Source: Salisapilia sapeloensis
Lineage: Eukaryota; Oomycota; Peronosporomycetes; Peronosporales; Salisapiliaceae
Direction: 5' to 3'
Length of the DNA stretch: 52,088 nucleotides
Assembly (NCBI GenBank): GCA_023334545.1
Contig: JAADVB010000127.1
Location: 1 to 52,088 of the forward strand
Part shown: piece after piece, positions 41,701 through 51,314 of the stretch
Numbering within the stretch: position 1 is the first letter of the stretch
Layout of the letters: each line of letters opens with the position of its first letter
Program-made: the position numbers and the translations under genes
Notes under the pieces: generated by a model
The model's input: only the letters and a program-made list of their open reading frames with translations
Told to the model about the DNA's origin: nothing
Database searches by the model: none

Positions 41701-42573
41701 CCGAACGAGATGGACGAAACCAAGCACATCCAGTGGAAGTGGATCGTCCCGCTGGGTGTCCGCAGTCGATATACGCACGGACAGGACGAGACGCACACGT
41801 CTGTCGGCCATCATGGCCTCTTCGTAACAGCCTACGACCACAACCACGGCGCGGAAGACAAGTCCACCAAGTCTACGAGAGAGCTCCACTTGAGCGCCAC
41901 AAAACTCGAGGACCGAGACTTGTGGAAAAAGGTGCTAACGAACGCCGCGTCCACCATCCAGCAGCTCTGTCGAGACTACTCTTCGTTAGAGCAAAAGCTG
42001 CAGAAGAAACCTGGCAAAAAGGATGTCACGCAGTGCCAGGATCCGACGTGTAACCTTCCGTTTAACCTCTTTCGACGTCCTCATGCGTGCAAGAGGTGTG
42101 GCAAGTGGTTCTGCGCCAAGAGCGCTTCGCAGCGACTGAGTATCCCAGAGGTGGGTCTCATACGACCTGTGCGCCACTGCCGCGTCTGCTTCGAGGCGGC
42201 TGGTGGCAAGCAGGCGAACGTCGAACCTCTGTCGTTGTTCAAATTCGCTGGAGACAAGCGTGCTGAGGTGAAGAAGCCTATTGCAGGCCAAGGCGTTGAT
42301 GAGGATCTGCGGCATTCGCTTACGAATCGACAGTTGTACGAGCTGGCGCACGGTATCATTTCGCCAACGACGTTGACACAGATGAACTACCGCATGGCCA
42401 GGAGACAGAACTCGACTGTCAGTCCTCGACGATCTCAGGGCGCAGTCGATGAGGTGGACAGCCCTGAGGGAAGGAAGAGGTTTGGAAGCGATGACGAGGA
42501 AGGTCTGTCACCGTACTCTTCTCCTCTTAGTCAGATGAATATGCTGCAGATGAAAGAGGATATCAGAGGGTAG
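38773..42573 (+). CDS. Large PH-PH-FYVE protein with helical-repeat N terminus
   Basis: Single exon, 1266 residues from ATG 38773 (29 upstream in-frame codons begin only with GTG). The N-terminal 500 residues are alpha-helical and resemble a SAPS/ARM-like solenoid (LRYLSSHENIILLLLANLG; RLIERLIKTVV). A PH-like module occupies about 525-655 (MKRGGVLHLKKL ... EYFAVESDEERDAW). More helices follow, then a Ser-rich linker (about 885-930). A second PH domain is at about 940-1070 (FGYLFKERSLGKDWQKVLVV). A FYVE-type zinc finger is at about 1083-1145: CQDPTC, RRPHACKRCGKWFC, CRVC. The RRPHACKRCG run replaces the canonical R(R/K)HHCR phosphoinositide-3-phosphate motif. It is predicted to be an endosomal or phosphoinositide-membrane scaffold. 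It converges on the DH gene, with 82 bp between. Confidence 0.85.
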   Translation: MQAYSSPSTSPLSSPMAQAMSLVKEDEERRQEAQRLRTNIERFVDGFMDGVYPLSELLNESFTYEMLELLFKRMTAKLRGLLFSKERVLEFISIALDPSERYHTRRLATSFLVIGAPPTETLMECNAPEDKHECDCMWDLIFSALKKEAETKEEQVEVEASLKPKRASHRRASTAEMSQIINQEVTAIANCGAESLERTTKEQMKTAAESSDETDNASDSDDETSPSHDKNTNEMKSELQKEDSDADVSKVVSRTSAMLASQILRYLAVRGYKAVCILRYLSSHENIILLLLANLGHDDIRIFLLHLIYADHSEESLSYMYQTRLIERLIKTVVMAPPPHDAFERDRVENAFLLLREIVHAPYLTPRGVAISAKTIPLDKVTGQPEYVSISGASRETANSSLRKYTSRKVRRLVHLFLADEQSAMTSLFERLIPELTFWSSPLNMGNKAPARPVPKMSTESMALLEQGHPRPTCITMLTHLFELTETVDFSEESVKAQEEDSKRMVESSAILAIDCLNFNCHTHLMKRGGVLHLKKLKNELQQCQLSVNCMMGLRVASNDVPPASSGSLDTRLTPQRGVQMSLTLDEIEKVEESPWHHHGFCVHVKKNAMREGKESVVRSKEYFAVESDEERDAWMQLLQQVVDGDLAELEIFCSDDWRSNVREYRHLRESLITRMQEKGHELMVFLKQVVVLDTRAASGYHLCAVVKCLYAALTNESKRLDAMFANSHLLDILLTCYEKFPRWNLLLGEITKMLVFIFGDFKGKRSRRCPLVRKLLVTEGPDAHLFPLLSEAFEAKQLSSVNSQTMLTSNPFEGTDALANLKLVLQAIRLCHSSPSSPNHQRIQATVEQDHKWKHLLETVDVTFAPPSEDIDMTTVDRIAPSSPTSSNKSSESRSSSSSSTISMPPAPSPPSFQEDIINQISRPSYSSAHGFGSSFLEGDGCAFGYLFKERSLGKDWQKVLVVYEYESHKLWYFYPNEMDETKHIQWKWIVPLGVRSRYTHGQDETHTSVGHHGLFVTAYDHNHGAEDKSTKSTRELHLSATKLEDRDLWKKVLTNAASTIQQLCRDYSSLEQKLQKKPGKKDVTQCQDPTCNLPFNLFRRPHACKRCGKWFCAKSASQRLSIPEVGLIRPVRHCRVCFEAAGGKQANVEPLSLFKFAGDKRAEVKKPIAGQGVDEDLRHSLTNRQLYELAHGIISPTTLTQMNYRMARRQNSTVSPRRSQGAVDEVDSPEGRKRFGSDDEEGLSPYSSPLSQMNMLQMKEDIRG

Positions 42574-42655
42574 AAGCGAAAAGTTTTTAAGAATCACAAG
42601 TCTGCTTGGTACATACGTTGACTGACATTTATTTACGGACGAGTACTACGGTAGC

Positions 42656-44761
42656 TTAGAGGAAGGAAGGTTCGATGTAGTCCGATTCAGATGGACGCTG
42701 GAGAGGCTGGTAACGAGAGCTGTCGGTCGATGATGCTTCGAAACGCACGCGCTCACAGTGAGCGATTGCTTTCTTCGTCAGCATGAGGCACTCGTTCGAC
42801 ACTGGTTCGCTCGAGCAGACGATGAGGTATCTCTGGATGGCCGAGAATGGCGAATAATGCTCCACTTTCGGTCGAGCCAGGACGGACGGATGGGCATCCC
42901 AGTAGTCTCCGTTCGACGTGTGTCGACGATGGAATCTGCCAAAGGACGCTTTAGGAGACACCACTCCGTTTCCATACATGTCCTTGTGGCAACTGCAGCG
43001 TCCGATCTTGGCAGCCTCGAGAATCAAACTCGAATTGATTTGGTCTCGTCGCCAGCCCTGCATCTCCTTCAAGTCCTTGTCACGGGGCTTGCGAATTGAA
43101 GCGCATGCGAGACACAATTGCCGCTTGACTTTGAGTTTGGTCTCTTTCGTCTTGGCCATGAGCAAGACATCGGATAAGAGCAGTAGATGGATGCTGTCAT
43201 AGTGGCGGCATCGCTTCTTGTTTTCTTGAGAAGAGTGATGCCTGGTGATTAACGCTCCAATGCGCCTCGTCAATGGGACACTGTGCTGGCGTGTGTGGAT
43301 GGCATCGGATGAGTTCCCATATGCGTTTGTCAATGGAATCACGGACGCTCGACGAATATCTAGTTCATCTGAAGTATATCCTTCCGTGTCAAAACCTTCG
43401 CCACCCTTTGGTGACAGCCACGATAGACAACGAGGTAGTCGAGGCTTATCTAAAGCTACCGTCTTGGTCTCGGCCTCGAAGAGTAGGTTTCGACACGGCA
43501 GCATAAGACTGATCTTCGTTCCGGCTTTCAGGAGTTTGTGATACTTGAATAATAAAGCATTGTTCTTTGCTTCCAGCACCTTTTCATCCACGAGCGAGGA
43601 AATCGCTTCCACTTTCCTCCACGCAGCGTGCATACGATTACCTTCCTCAGGCGTTCGTGCGTGTTTGGCCATTTGCTTGAAGAAGAGTGGGTATCGACAA
43701 ATACGCTGCACTGGTTTCACGAGCTCTTGAGTGATATCAATGCTATGCTTTGTCTTGATCCTCACCTGCAGAGCCGTGATAAAGGTGTGAAAGGTAGGGA
43801 AGTTGTCTTGTAGCTGCACAAGTTGCTCCTTCACTACAGAGTAGTTGTAGCAGAAGGTCGCGTACGCTTTCATATAATCGACAACGGATGTGAAGGCTAT
43901 TGCGAGCTGGTCAGCAGTTACTGGTCTATCAGCCAGAGCTGGGTGGTGACGGCCAAGAATGGCGATAGGCCGTTTGCCCATGAGTTTGGCGATGTACGCA
44001 TCTGATTTGATTGTAGATGAAATGACTTCTCCAGTATCTACGTTGGTTCGAAAGACGTCGACACTGCACGAGTTGATGTGCTTCTTACGTCGAACTTGCT
44101 CCGACGGCGCCAACATTTCCAAAAGTGCTTTGTGAATGGATTGAATGACGGCAAGAGAAGCGTGCAGCTCTTTCAGTGCACCCAACTCAATACTCTCCTT
44201 ATCTGAAAACTCAAGCAGCGGGTTGAAGAAGTAGTCCAATAGCTTGTTGACCGTTGCAAAGTAAGCTTTTTCGGTCTGGTGAAGTTCATTGCATACGCAG
44301 TCTAGTTTGGTCCAATGTCGGTTTCCAGGTGTCATATTTTCGGCCGGCTCATCGCGCTTGATGGACTGTCGCGAGAAGCCATCGAAGGGAGCAAGTCGCA
44401 AATAGTGTCTAAAGCGAAGTGTCTGGTGGCGAGTGGACTCACTTGTCTCTGGCCCTTCCTGCTGATTACCAATCGGCGGATACGTTCTCACGGACGTTGA
44501 TTCGTAAGATCGCTCTTGGGTGTCTGCGTTGGAGCTGTCGCCTTGCATCGTTTCGGAATTATCAGTTTGATTACTGAGCTCACTGTCAAGCAAGCCTCTG
44601 AGATCAGCAGGCTTTGCGGGAGACACCGATAGAGTGTTTTTCGGATCCCTCTCACAAGACAGTCCTCGAGTACTGCTTCCTCGGACTATATTGGCGCAAG
44701 AGGAATCCTCTTCATGGTACTGGTTATCGATATGTAGTGCTGCACTCGATGGGGTAGTCAT
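42656..44761 (-). CDS. Dbl-family Rho GEF (DH-PH)
   Basis: Intronless, 701 residues. A disordered N terminus (1-145) precedes a DH domain (about 148-400). It starts CNELHQTEKAYFATVNKLLDYF (CR1) and ends with the CR3 hallmark ELVKPVQRICRYPLFFKQM. A PH-like domain follows (about 405-570): KYHKLLKAGTKISLML, then a Ser/Thr- and Arg-rich insertion, then YDSIHLLLLSDVLLMAKTKE. The protein should exchange GDP for GTP on a Rho/Rac GTPase, acting in actin and polarity control. The C-terminal 130 residues contain a poorly matched region. The start ATG at 44761 has the only long in-frame N terminus. Confidence 0.9.
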   Translation of the reverse strand: MTTPSSAALHIDNQYHEEDSSCANIVRGSSTRGLSCERDPKNTLSVSPAKPADLRGLLDSELSNQTDNSETMQGDSSNADTQERSYESTSVRTYPPIGNQQEGPETSESTRHQTLRFRHYLRLAPFDGFSRQSIKRDEPAENMTPGNRHWTKLDCVCNELHQTEKAYFATVNKLLDYFFNPLLEFSDKESIELGALKELHASLAVIQSIHKALLEMLAPSEQVRRKKHINSCSVDVFRTNVDTGEVISSTIKSDAYIAKLMGKRPIAILGRHHPALADRPVTADQLAIAFTSVVDYMKAYATFCYNYSVVKEQLVQLQDNFPTFHTFITALQVRIKTKHSIDITQELVKPVQRICRYPLFFKQMAKHARTPEEGNRMHAAWRKVEAISSLVDEKVLEAKNNALLFKYHKLLKAGTKISLMLPCRNLLFEAETKTVALDKPRLPRCLSWLSPKGGEGFDTEGYTSDELDIRRASVIPLTNAYGNSSDAIHTRQHSVPLTRRIGALITRHHSSQENKKRCRHYDSIHLLLLSDVLLMAKTKETKLKVKRQLCLACASIRKPRDKDLKEMQGWRRDQINSSLILEAAKIGRCSCHKDMYGNGVVSPKASFGRFHRRHTSNGDYWDAHPSVLARPKVEHYSPFSAIQRYLIVCSSEPVSNECLMLTKKAIAHCERVRFEASSTDSSRYQPLQRPSESDYIEPSFL

Positions 44762-46242
44762 CCGAATCGAGTGTAGTACCGAGGAAGTTTGGTCCTTTGA
44801 TGATGTCCTTTGAATATGGGGTCCTTGGATGGATTATTAATGAAGCAAATGCGAAACGAACAAGAATAGAGATGACAACCATAGATAAGGATTGAACGGT
44901 ACTCGAGCGCTATATTATTAGACGCATCTTGATAGTGAAAGCATGTCGAACTGCTGAGAAGGATGCGTAAAGCTAAAATTGACGAGTATGCACAGATATA
45001 AGTCCGTTAAAAGTCTTATGACCAAGTTGTATTCACGAATTCTCCGCTGGAACGATGTCAAAGATATCAAAAGTGGGGGTAAGGAGTTCGCGTCTATAAA
45101 TTGCTTCTTATCGCTTGCGAGAGTTGCAATACATTGTGGCAATGAGAAAAAATTGCGTTGGAGATAGAAACACGGAAATTTGGTTCTGAGCGGGTGACGT
45201 TTTTGGTGTTGGCTCATTATTTATATTCATCGCTTGCTATATCTATCATAATAATTGTCGTATATATGACACAGATAGGCGAGATCGCCATGCACATGCA
45301 GCAAACTTACGAGAGTATGGAGTGATACAAGCTCTCACCCGTTTCGAGCTACGTGACCGAACTTAAAAAACATGAGAAAGGCTGACTAGGCAAATCAACG
45401 ACTATACTCGAGAAAGATCATTCTTCACGAGTACGAGAGTTTCTGCTTAAGCCAATGCGACCGGAATTGGAAGCATTCGAAAACGTTATTACACTGCTCC
45501 TTCAGCTTTGACAACTTTCCGAGTTGCAGTCAGAAGTTGTCCGAAAATATATGTCAAGCAAGCAAAAGTACAAATTAACCCCCTGGATTACTTTTACTAT
45601 ATATTAAGTAGACCAAGCTCCTCTTTTGAATTATCCCGCAGAGTTGACTGCATTCGTACCCATCTTTCGCCTTTTACTAAAGATGGCCGTGCAATCGGCT
45701 CAGTGATGCGGCTTCAAAAATTTCTTGCTTTCCTCCCAGTCTGGGAGGGCCTCTGTATACTACTTAACATAATTAATTTTTTGAATGTACTGTATGGCTG
45801 TTTTATAATTTATTCTGTATAAATCACTATGAACTTTTAAAGTTATCTAGCTTATTACTTTATTCCTGAAGTACAAAAGTGTACGGTAGAGACATCAACG
45901 ACAGAACAAATTTAGATTGACCAGATAAGACTGTAGGTTGGCAATATCGTCAGGCGAACAGCTAGATCTGAAGATAGTTTGTCTTGAGAAAACGGACTCA
46001 CTAAAGGACGACTTGAATATGTCTAGGCTAATTCGAGGACAAAGGAGCTTTGGATGACGGTTTTCTCGCATTCGGTTGCTTTCTTAGATATGTGTGCCTG
46101 TTTATAAGACATGCTGATCCAATTTCAGGATATGATCAACGTGTATTTGACAACGACTTTTAATCGAGTCGAAGATTTCTATCGGTTTTCGCGAATCATT
46201 CGCGCATCTCATTTTATATATAGCTGCAAGTGAGCTAGATAA
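44762..46242. other. 1.5-kb gene-poor, AT-rich stretch
   Basis: Short frames on both strands (for example 44918-45217 minus and 45508-45822 plus) lack family resemblance. The downstream edge holds the promoter of the candidate secreted peptide. Confidence 0.45.
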
Positions 46243-46488
46243 ATGAAAAAGCTTCACATTCTCGGTTTGTTGGAGCTCCTACTGTGTCTGGAGGCAGCAT
46301 CCGCAAGCTATTTTGGTCTGGGCCAATTGGCTATGGAAATTGGGCCATGCTCACCTTGTTGGAATCTACTGTTCTTTATCAATTGCGGCTACCATCATAC
46401 TCAAGTTAGAATGGATCACGGAAGCTGCCACAAATTGGTGCATAGCTTCCGTTTTCGTTTGTATATTTCGGATGTATGTGTGACTTGA
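46243..46488 (+). CDS. Candidate small secreted cysteine-containing protein (81 aa)
   Basis: ATG at 46243 opens an 81-codon frame. It starts with a textbook signal peptide: MKK, a leucine-rich core, and an ASA cleavage site before Ser22. The mature 60 residues have five cysteines (36, 39, 48, 62, 79), including a CSPC pair. An Inr-like TCTCATTTTATATA lies about 25-36 bp upstream. The gene sits alone in a 2.1-kb gene-poor stretch, a typical setting for oomycete secreted proteins. There is no RXLR or LFLAK motif and no known family that I recognise. It could also be a fortuitous frame. Confidence 0.4.
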   Translation: MKKLHILGLLELLLCLEAASASYFGLGQLAMEIGPCSPCWNLLFFINCGYHHTQVRMDHGSCHKLVHSFRFRLYISDVCVT

Positions 46489-46870
46489 GCCTGACTTGTT
46501 CGCGATGCGACTCACACAAAATGTTCGACCACACAAGTTTGCAGCATCAGCGTTGTAGAGTATATCCATTGATGAGATAGTTTCATACATCCGGAACGGC
46601 CTCAAAGGTTTTCGATGTCCATTGAGCAAAGTGTTGGAGCGAAAGGTTGCGAGCTACTTCACCTCCACTTCAATAACGGTAGGCAGTAATTACCACCAAT
46701 AAACAATCAGAATATGAATTTCTTCCAATCATACAGGTCAATAGTCACAACCAACAGATACGAGTACTCAAGCTACTTGCTACCTTGAGCTTGTCGATCT
46801 CTACTGACCAAGTACTGCTGAAACCAAAGTCATAGTTACAAGTACCAGTACGTGTAAATCGACTGTATCA

Positions 46871-48628
46871 ATGGGAAAGAAACCAGATAGAGGTCGAAAA
46901 CGTGGCGGCAGTCAGAGCCTGAAGCAGAAGCACAGTCTTCGAAAGCAGCTCAAGAATCCTCTCTCGTCCAACAATGCCGCCAAGAACCCACTACAGACGC
47001 ACAAGCGTCAAGAGCAGGCACCTCCAACTCTTTCGAATGGACTGAGCGCCAATGGCAACGCCGCCAATCGTTTGTCGAAGTCCAAGTTATTCCAAAAGCG
47101 AGATCAGCTGCGCCAGAACCAATTGTCTAGAAATCGCAAGGTGACATCGTCCGCTCTACAGGGTTCTACAGACTTGGAAGCGCTCATGAGCAAAGCTCAA
47201 GAGTCCTCCGGGTTGTTCGAGCAGGCCAGTCAGGACCAGGACAGCGAGATGAAAGACAGCTCGGCAGTCGATTTGCATGAGAGTTCTCGAAAGACGTACA
47301 TGAGAGAGCTGCGAAAGGTTTTGGACGACGCAGATGTGGTGCTGGAAGTCTTGGATGCCCGTGATCCAATCGGCTGCCGCTCCGAGCAGCTCGAAAACGA
47401 GATTGCGCAACGAGGGAAGAAGCTGATTCTAGTCCTGAACAAGATCGACCTTGTCCCTCCACATGTGCTGGAGCCTTGGCTGGCGTTCCTCCGTCGGTCG
47501 TTCCCAACGATCGCGTTCAAGGCGTCGACTCAGCAGCAGAAGCATCACCTCGGCAGCTCGTCGAACTTTAAGGCAGAGAAAGAGGCTGTAGCGACGAAAG
47601 AGTTTAAGACTGACAATGTCGTTACACGATCTGGAGCTGTAGGCACCGAGCCTTTGATGCAGCTCCTGAAGAACTACTGCCGGAGTGGGAACAGCGGCAT
47701 CAAGACTGCCATTAGCGTTGGGCTCATTGGTTACCCAAATGTGGGCAAGAGCAGTGTGCTCAACAGTCTCAAGAGACGCAAGGCAGCGAGTGTGGCGTCC
47801 ACTGCTGGCCACACCAAGGTCATGCAGCGTGTCGCGCTGGACAAGAAGATCAGTCTAATCGACTCTCCTGGTGTCGTCTTTGACACGAGCGACTCGAGTG
47901 CCCTCTTGCTACGGAACAGCGTCAATGTGGAAGACTTGGCCAACCCTGCCGAAGCCTGCGCTGTCATCATCCAGAAAGCCGATGCCAAGCAGCTTTTGTC
48001 CTTGTACAATCTGTCGCTGCAGACGATGCCGAATGACGTCATGGACTACTTAGCTGCAGTGGCAAGAGCCCATGGAAAGTTGGGGAAAGGAGGCGTCCCG
48101 GATCGAGAGGCCGCTGCGAAACTGCTGCTTCAAGATTGGAACCGAGGCAAGATTGCCTTCTTCACACCTCCTCCTGCCGTCAGCAAGGAGAGCGTGTCCA
48201 TGGAGAGTGGGCAGCAATTGGATGCACAGATCGTGACACAGTTTAGCGAAGACTTTGACCTAGACAAGGTTCTGAATCCGACGATTGTGCCTGGAGCAGA
48301 GCAAGTTGTGGAAGAGACTCCTGCGGTAGAAGTGAGCGGACGGAACCACAGCCAGGAGCTTCGGTCGGCGATCAACTCTGACTCGGATTCTGACTCGGAT
48401 TCTGACATGAGCGAAGAGGAGGATCCGTTGCTGAGTATGGCTGGCGGAATGAACAAGTCTGGTGCTAGCTACAGAGGAGGAAACTTGACGACGGCAGTGA
48501 GTGATAGGAGGAAGGCTAAGCAGTGGCGGAAGCTCAAGAGGCGAGCTCAGCGACAACAGATTGGAGCTCAACAGGAGAGCGAACTGGGTGCTCAGTTGGA
48601 GCAGATGGGCATGAAGTCGATGCCATAG
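46871..48628 (+). CDS. Nucleostemin/GNL3/NUG1-type nucleolar GTPase
   Basis: Single exon, 585 residues. A strongly basic N terminus (1-60) serves nucleolar targeting. The GTPase domain is circularly permuted, as is standard for the YlqF/YawG group: G4 NKID at 190-193, then G1 GYPNVGKS at 287-294, then G3 DSPG at 331-334. The insertion between G4 and G1 is about 90 residues, and a C-terminal acidic tract with a Ser-Asp repeat (DSDSDSDSD) follows. The family releases and exports pre-60S ribosomal particles. It lies upstream of a small hypothetical gene on the opposite strand. Confidence 0.93.
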   Translation: MGKKPDRGRKRGGSQSLKQKHSLRKQLKNPLSSNNAAKNPLQTHKRQEQAPPTLSNGLSANGNAANRLSKSKLFQKRDQLRQNQLSRNRKVTSSALQGSTDLEALMSKAQESSGLFEQASQDQDSEMKDSSAVDLHESSRKTYMRELRKVLDDADVVLEVLDARDPIGCRSEQLENEIAQRGKKLILVLNKIDLVPPHVLEPWLAFLRRSFPTIAFKASTQQQKHHLGSSSNFKAEKEAVATKEFKTDNVVTRSGAVGTEPLMQLLKNYCRSGNSGIKTAISVGLIGYPNVGKSSVLNSLKRRKAASVASTAGHTKVMQRVALDKKISLIDSPGVVFDTSDSSALLLRNSVNVEDLANPAEACAVIIQKADAKQLLSLYNLSLQTMPNDVMDYLAAVARAHGKLGKGGVPDREAAAKLLLQDWNRGKIAFFTPPPAVSKESVSMESGQQLDAQIVTQFSEDFDLDKVLNPTIVPGAEQVVEETPAVEVSGRNHSQELRSAINSDSDSDSDSDMSEEEDPLLSMAGGMNKSGASYRGGNLTTAVSDRRKAKQWRKLKRRAQRQQIGAQQESELGAQLEQMGMKSMP

Positions 48629-49086
48629 TTCTCTTTTTGCTTGATGCAATGGTAATAAATTCGTTTTGGTATTTCAGTTTGCGTTTGGAGGCACCAAAAG
48701 AATGCTGGGGCCCTAGTATTGTCATTTCTGTTTAAATGCACCGACTACCGGCTATTCTAAGCAAAAACGAAAGAACGCTGGCATCCGTATTGGTCTCCCG
48801 TATGTGCTCAACAATATATGGATGTAGACGGCTACGCATATCTGTAGCACATGTGCTGCATAGCCTTCCGCTCACATTGTGCATATTTTTCGTAGGAATT
48901 CAGTCGTGGCAGCCTTCACACGTTGGTTCCGTTGGGCAGTCTTTGATCAACTGATGTATTATCATTAAGTTTGTGGTATATTGTGTGACTCCTACCTACA
49001 AGCAGCGAATTCTAATATCCAACACCTGAAAGGAGGTGTACCTACCACACAAGACAAGCAGTGCTGAAAGATAGTGAGAACGCTAT
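48629..49086. other. Intergenic region
   Basis: A 458-bp gap between converging genes; AT-rich, with AATAAA near the GTPase stop. Possible extra 3' exons of the small minus-strand gene (splice sites near 49083 and 49040) could extend into it. Confidence 0.4.
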
Positions 49087-49365
49087 CTAGGGCGGCTGTC
49101 TATCTACCAGGAGGACCGCCCAAATACTTTTAAGCAGGTAGAGGCGAGCTCTCCAACGATCAGGAGATAGACTGTACTGGGTTTGCAAGTGATAGAAATA
49201 TATCTGCAGATGTTGTTGTAGTCTCTGATCAATAATTCGAACTACTTGTTGAGGTGTCCATGTCGACTCGTCCATCTCAAGTGATGTAACAGTGCAAGAC
49301 ATTTCAGTCGCGCTGAGTCCACCCTCCAGTCGGCCGGCACATATTGTCGAAGAAGTGATCTCCAT
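49087..49365 (-). CDS. Small hypothetical protein (92 aa)
   Basis: ATG at 49365 opens 92 codons (MEITSSTICAGRLEGGLSAT...). The frame contains an amphipathic helix, TWTPQQVVRIIDQRLQQHL, and ends LLVDRQPP. A good oomycete initiator 70-85 bp upstream and a GTGAGT...GTGCAG pair that could be a short 5' intron support a transcribed gene. The C-terminal end may be altered by splicing at a GTAGAT donor. The family is not recognised. Confidence 0.4.
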   Translation of the reverse strand: MEITSSTICAGRLEGGLSATEMSCTVTSLEMDESTWTPQQVVRIIDQRLQQHLQIYFYHLQTQYSLSPDRWRARLYLLKSIWAVLLVDRQPP

Positions 49366-49434
49366 GAATACTCGGTCTTCCCAGAGATCCTGCACGAAGA
49401 GCGCGGTTTGCTTCTGTTCGACTCACGCGCGACG

Positions 49435-49450
49435 GGAAATCGGAGAATGA
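49435..49450 (-). promoter_or_regulatory. Initiator upstream of the small hypothetical gene
   Basis: On the minus strand: TCATTCTCCGATTTCC, a close match to the oomycete Inr consensus. Confidence 0.55.
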
Positions 49451-49907
49451 ACAGTTGTGTATAATGCTCGAAAATAAGACGATATGACTTTAGGTTGAAA
49501 AGGTACCGAAGGGTACGAGAGAACTACGATAAGTAAATATAGATAGAGAAAAAGTAAATACGAACTGACGCTGTCTAGCGCAAAATGTCTTAAGTGTATG
49601 GTCATTTTCCTTTTCCATTCATCTTATGAAATGTACCGAGAATTCAAGAAGCTTTCCACACTCCTATCTTTCCGACTGCTCAGCAAAACCCTCTTCGTAT
49701 CGCACTTCCCATCAATATGCTTTCGGGTAACAGAGCATTTAGACACCCGGTAATTAGAGTCTGGTAGGTCAATGAACAGCATCGGAAAGTGAGTAGGTGC
49801 AATGGAAACTTGGGATACAAAATACGCACGCATTTAAAGTTTGGCGCCAATTCAGACTGCAGGCCATTTGGACCCTCTGCGGCGCTTGAGTGGCTCCATT
49901 ATCGGAC
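49451..49907. other. Divergent intergenic region
   Basis: A 457-bp gap shared by the small hypothetical gene (-) and the FHA gene (+). Short frames only. Confidence 0.45.
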
Positions 49908-51314
49908 ATGACGGCTTCTCAAGCCACAGATCCTAGCCGAAATGTATCCCATCAATCCTCTTGCACAAATGGAATGGCAAAGGAGCAGATAGAATGTACA
50001 GAGAGCTCCGAAGCAGTGAGACGAACGATAGGGGACGAGTCTTCACGCACATGTCTTCTTATCTGGGCGACAAGTGGAGCCCATAGTGGCGAGAAATATC
50101 AGCTCTGCTCTGTTTCGAGCGAAGAGAACTTACCAACGGTGCTGAATGGTGACAGAGAATGGATAATCGGTCGAAGGGCGAATTGTCACATTCGACTGCG
50201 TTATGATTTGGAAGTTTCAGGTGTTCATGCAAGGATACACTTGGATGATACTGGTGCTGTCCTGACTGTGAAAGATATGAACAGTACGAATGGAACGCTT
50301 GTAAACGGAGAAAAGGTCGCCAATGATGAAGATACTATAGTCGTGGACGATAGTGTTGTCACCGTTGGAAAGACCTCATTGAAAGTGGCATGGTGTGATC
50401 ACACTGAATGCCTGCTCACTAGCAGTGACACTTTCACTCCTTTTCATCGAAATGCCGATAAATCCGCAGATGTGAAGCAGCAAAGTACCGAGGGCAACCC
50501 ATTAGAATCGGACGCATCAGTGGACGTTGCTGCGGCTGCGTCGAGTCGATATATACCGTTAAACACTTCAGCACCAGCTTCTGTAACTAGTACGAGTGCT
50601 ATTACTGAGAGTGTAGATCACACAGTCGATACGAATGACAATGACGATTTTGAGGAACAGCCAGCGCCAGAACCGTCAGCCTTGGGCACTGGTGACATGT
50701 CGACATCCCATTGTTTCATATGCGGTGTCTTCATCGGCTCTTTAGACTTTCTTGCACAACAGACACATTTGAATAATTGCTTGGACAATCCACCACAGCA
50801 CAACAGTATGTCTGCACGTCGCACATCTCAAACGGCTACGAAAGCTGGTCGAACGCGTAAGAGGGGGCGAGATTCCTCTGGACTACAGATCGCGCTCGCC
50901 CTTTCTAGATCAATGCAGTCAGAGGAACAGCAGGTCGATACCGACATTGCTATGGTATCATCAGAGATCGAAGACGTAGATGAAGAAATTGCCAAGCTGC
51001 AGGCGAAGAAGAGTAAATTAATAGCGAAAAAGGAGAGATTGCGCAGAAAGCAGAAGCGAGTCGACACCTCCTCTACTGTTTTAAAGCCGATGGACGCGTT
51101 GGAACAGATTGACTTGGCCACCGCGCTAAGTACTATATTTCCACAGACCCAAAAAGTTTGCCGGTCATCAAGCGCAAGTAGGATTAACAGAGGTTGGATG
51201 TGGGACGCTGCGAAACAGAGTCGAGGCGAGTGCGAGTTTTACTCGAACGGAGTGTTGGGGACATTGCTAGATACGGTTGATAAGAGCAAGAGCGGTATTT
51301 ATGAGCGACTATAA
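49908..51314 (+). CDS. FHA-domain protein with UBZ-type zinc finger
   Basis: Single exon, 468 residues from ATG 49908. The FHA domain (about 62-150) has the phosphothreonine-binding pattern: WIIGRRANCHIRL, SGVHARI and DMNSTNGTLVNG. A disordered stretch leads to a C2HC finger at 269-290 (CFICG...HLNNC), of the ubiquitin-binding UBZ/Rad18 type. Then comes a basic region (GRTRKRGRD) and a coiled coil of about 55 residues (EEIAKLQAKKSKLIAKKERL). Proteins pairing FHA with ubiquitin-binding fingers usually work in DNA-damage signalling, so a chromatin or repair role is inferred. Confidence 0.82.
   Translation: MTASQATDPSRNVSHQSSCTNGMAKEQIECTESSEAVRRTIGDESSRTCLLIWATSGAHSGEKYQLCSVSSEENLPTVLNGDREWIIGRRANCHIRLRYDLEVSGVHARIHLDDTGAVLTVKDMNSTNGTLVNGEKVANDEDTIVVDDSVVTVGKTSLKVAWCDHTECLLTSSDTFTPFHRNADKSADVKQQSTEGNPLESDASVDVAAAASSRYIPLNTSAPASVTSTSAITESVDHTVDTNDNDDFEEQPAPEPSALGTGDMSTSHCFICGVFIGSLDFLAQQTHLNNCLDNPPQHNSMSARRTSQTATKAGRTRKRGRDSSGLQIALALSRSMQSEEQQVDTDIAMVSSEIEDVDEEIAKLQAKKSKLIAKKERLRRKQKRVDTSSTVLKPMDALEQIDLATALSTIFPQTQKVCRSSSASRINRGWMWDAAKQSRGECEFYSNGVLGTLLDTVDKSKSGIYERL

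Noticed and set aside
44918-45217. 99-codon minus-strand frame
   Set aside because: Random-looking composition in AT-rich DNA and no conserved motif.
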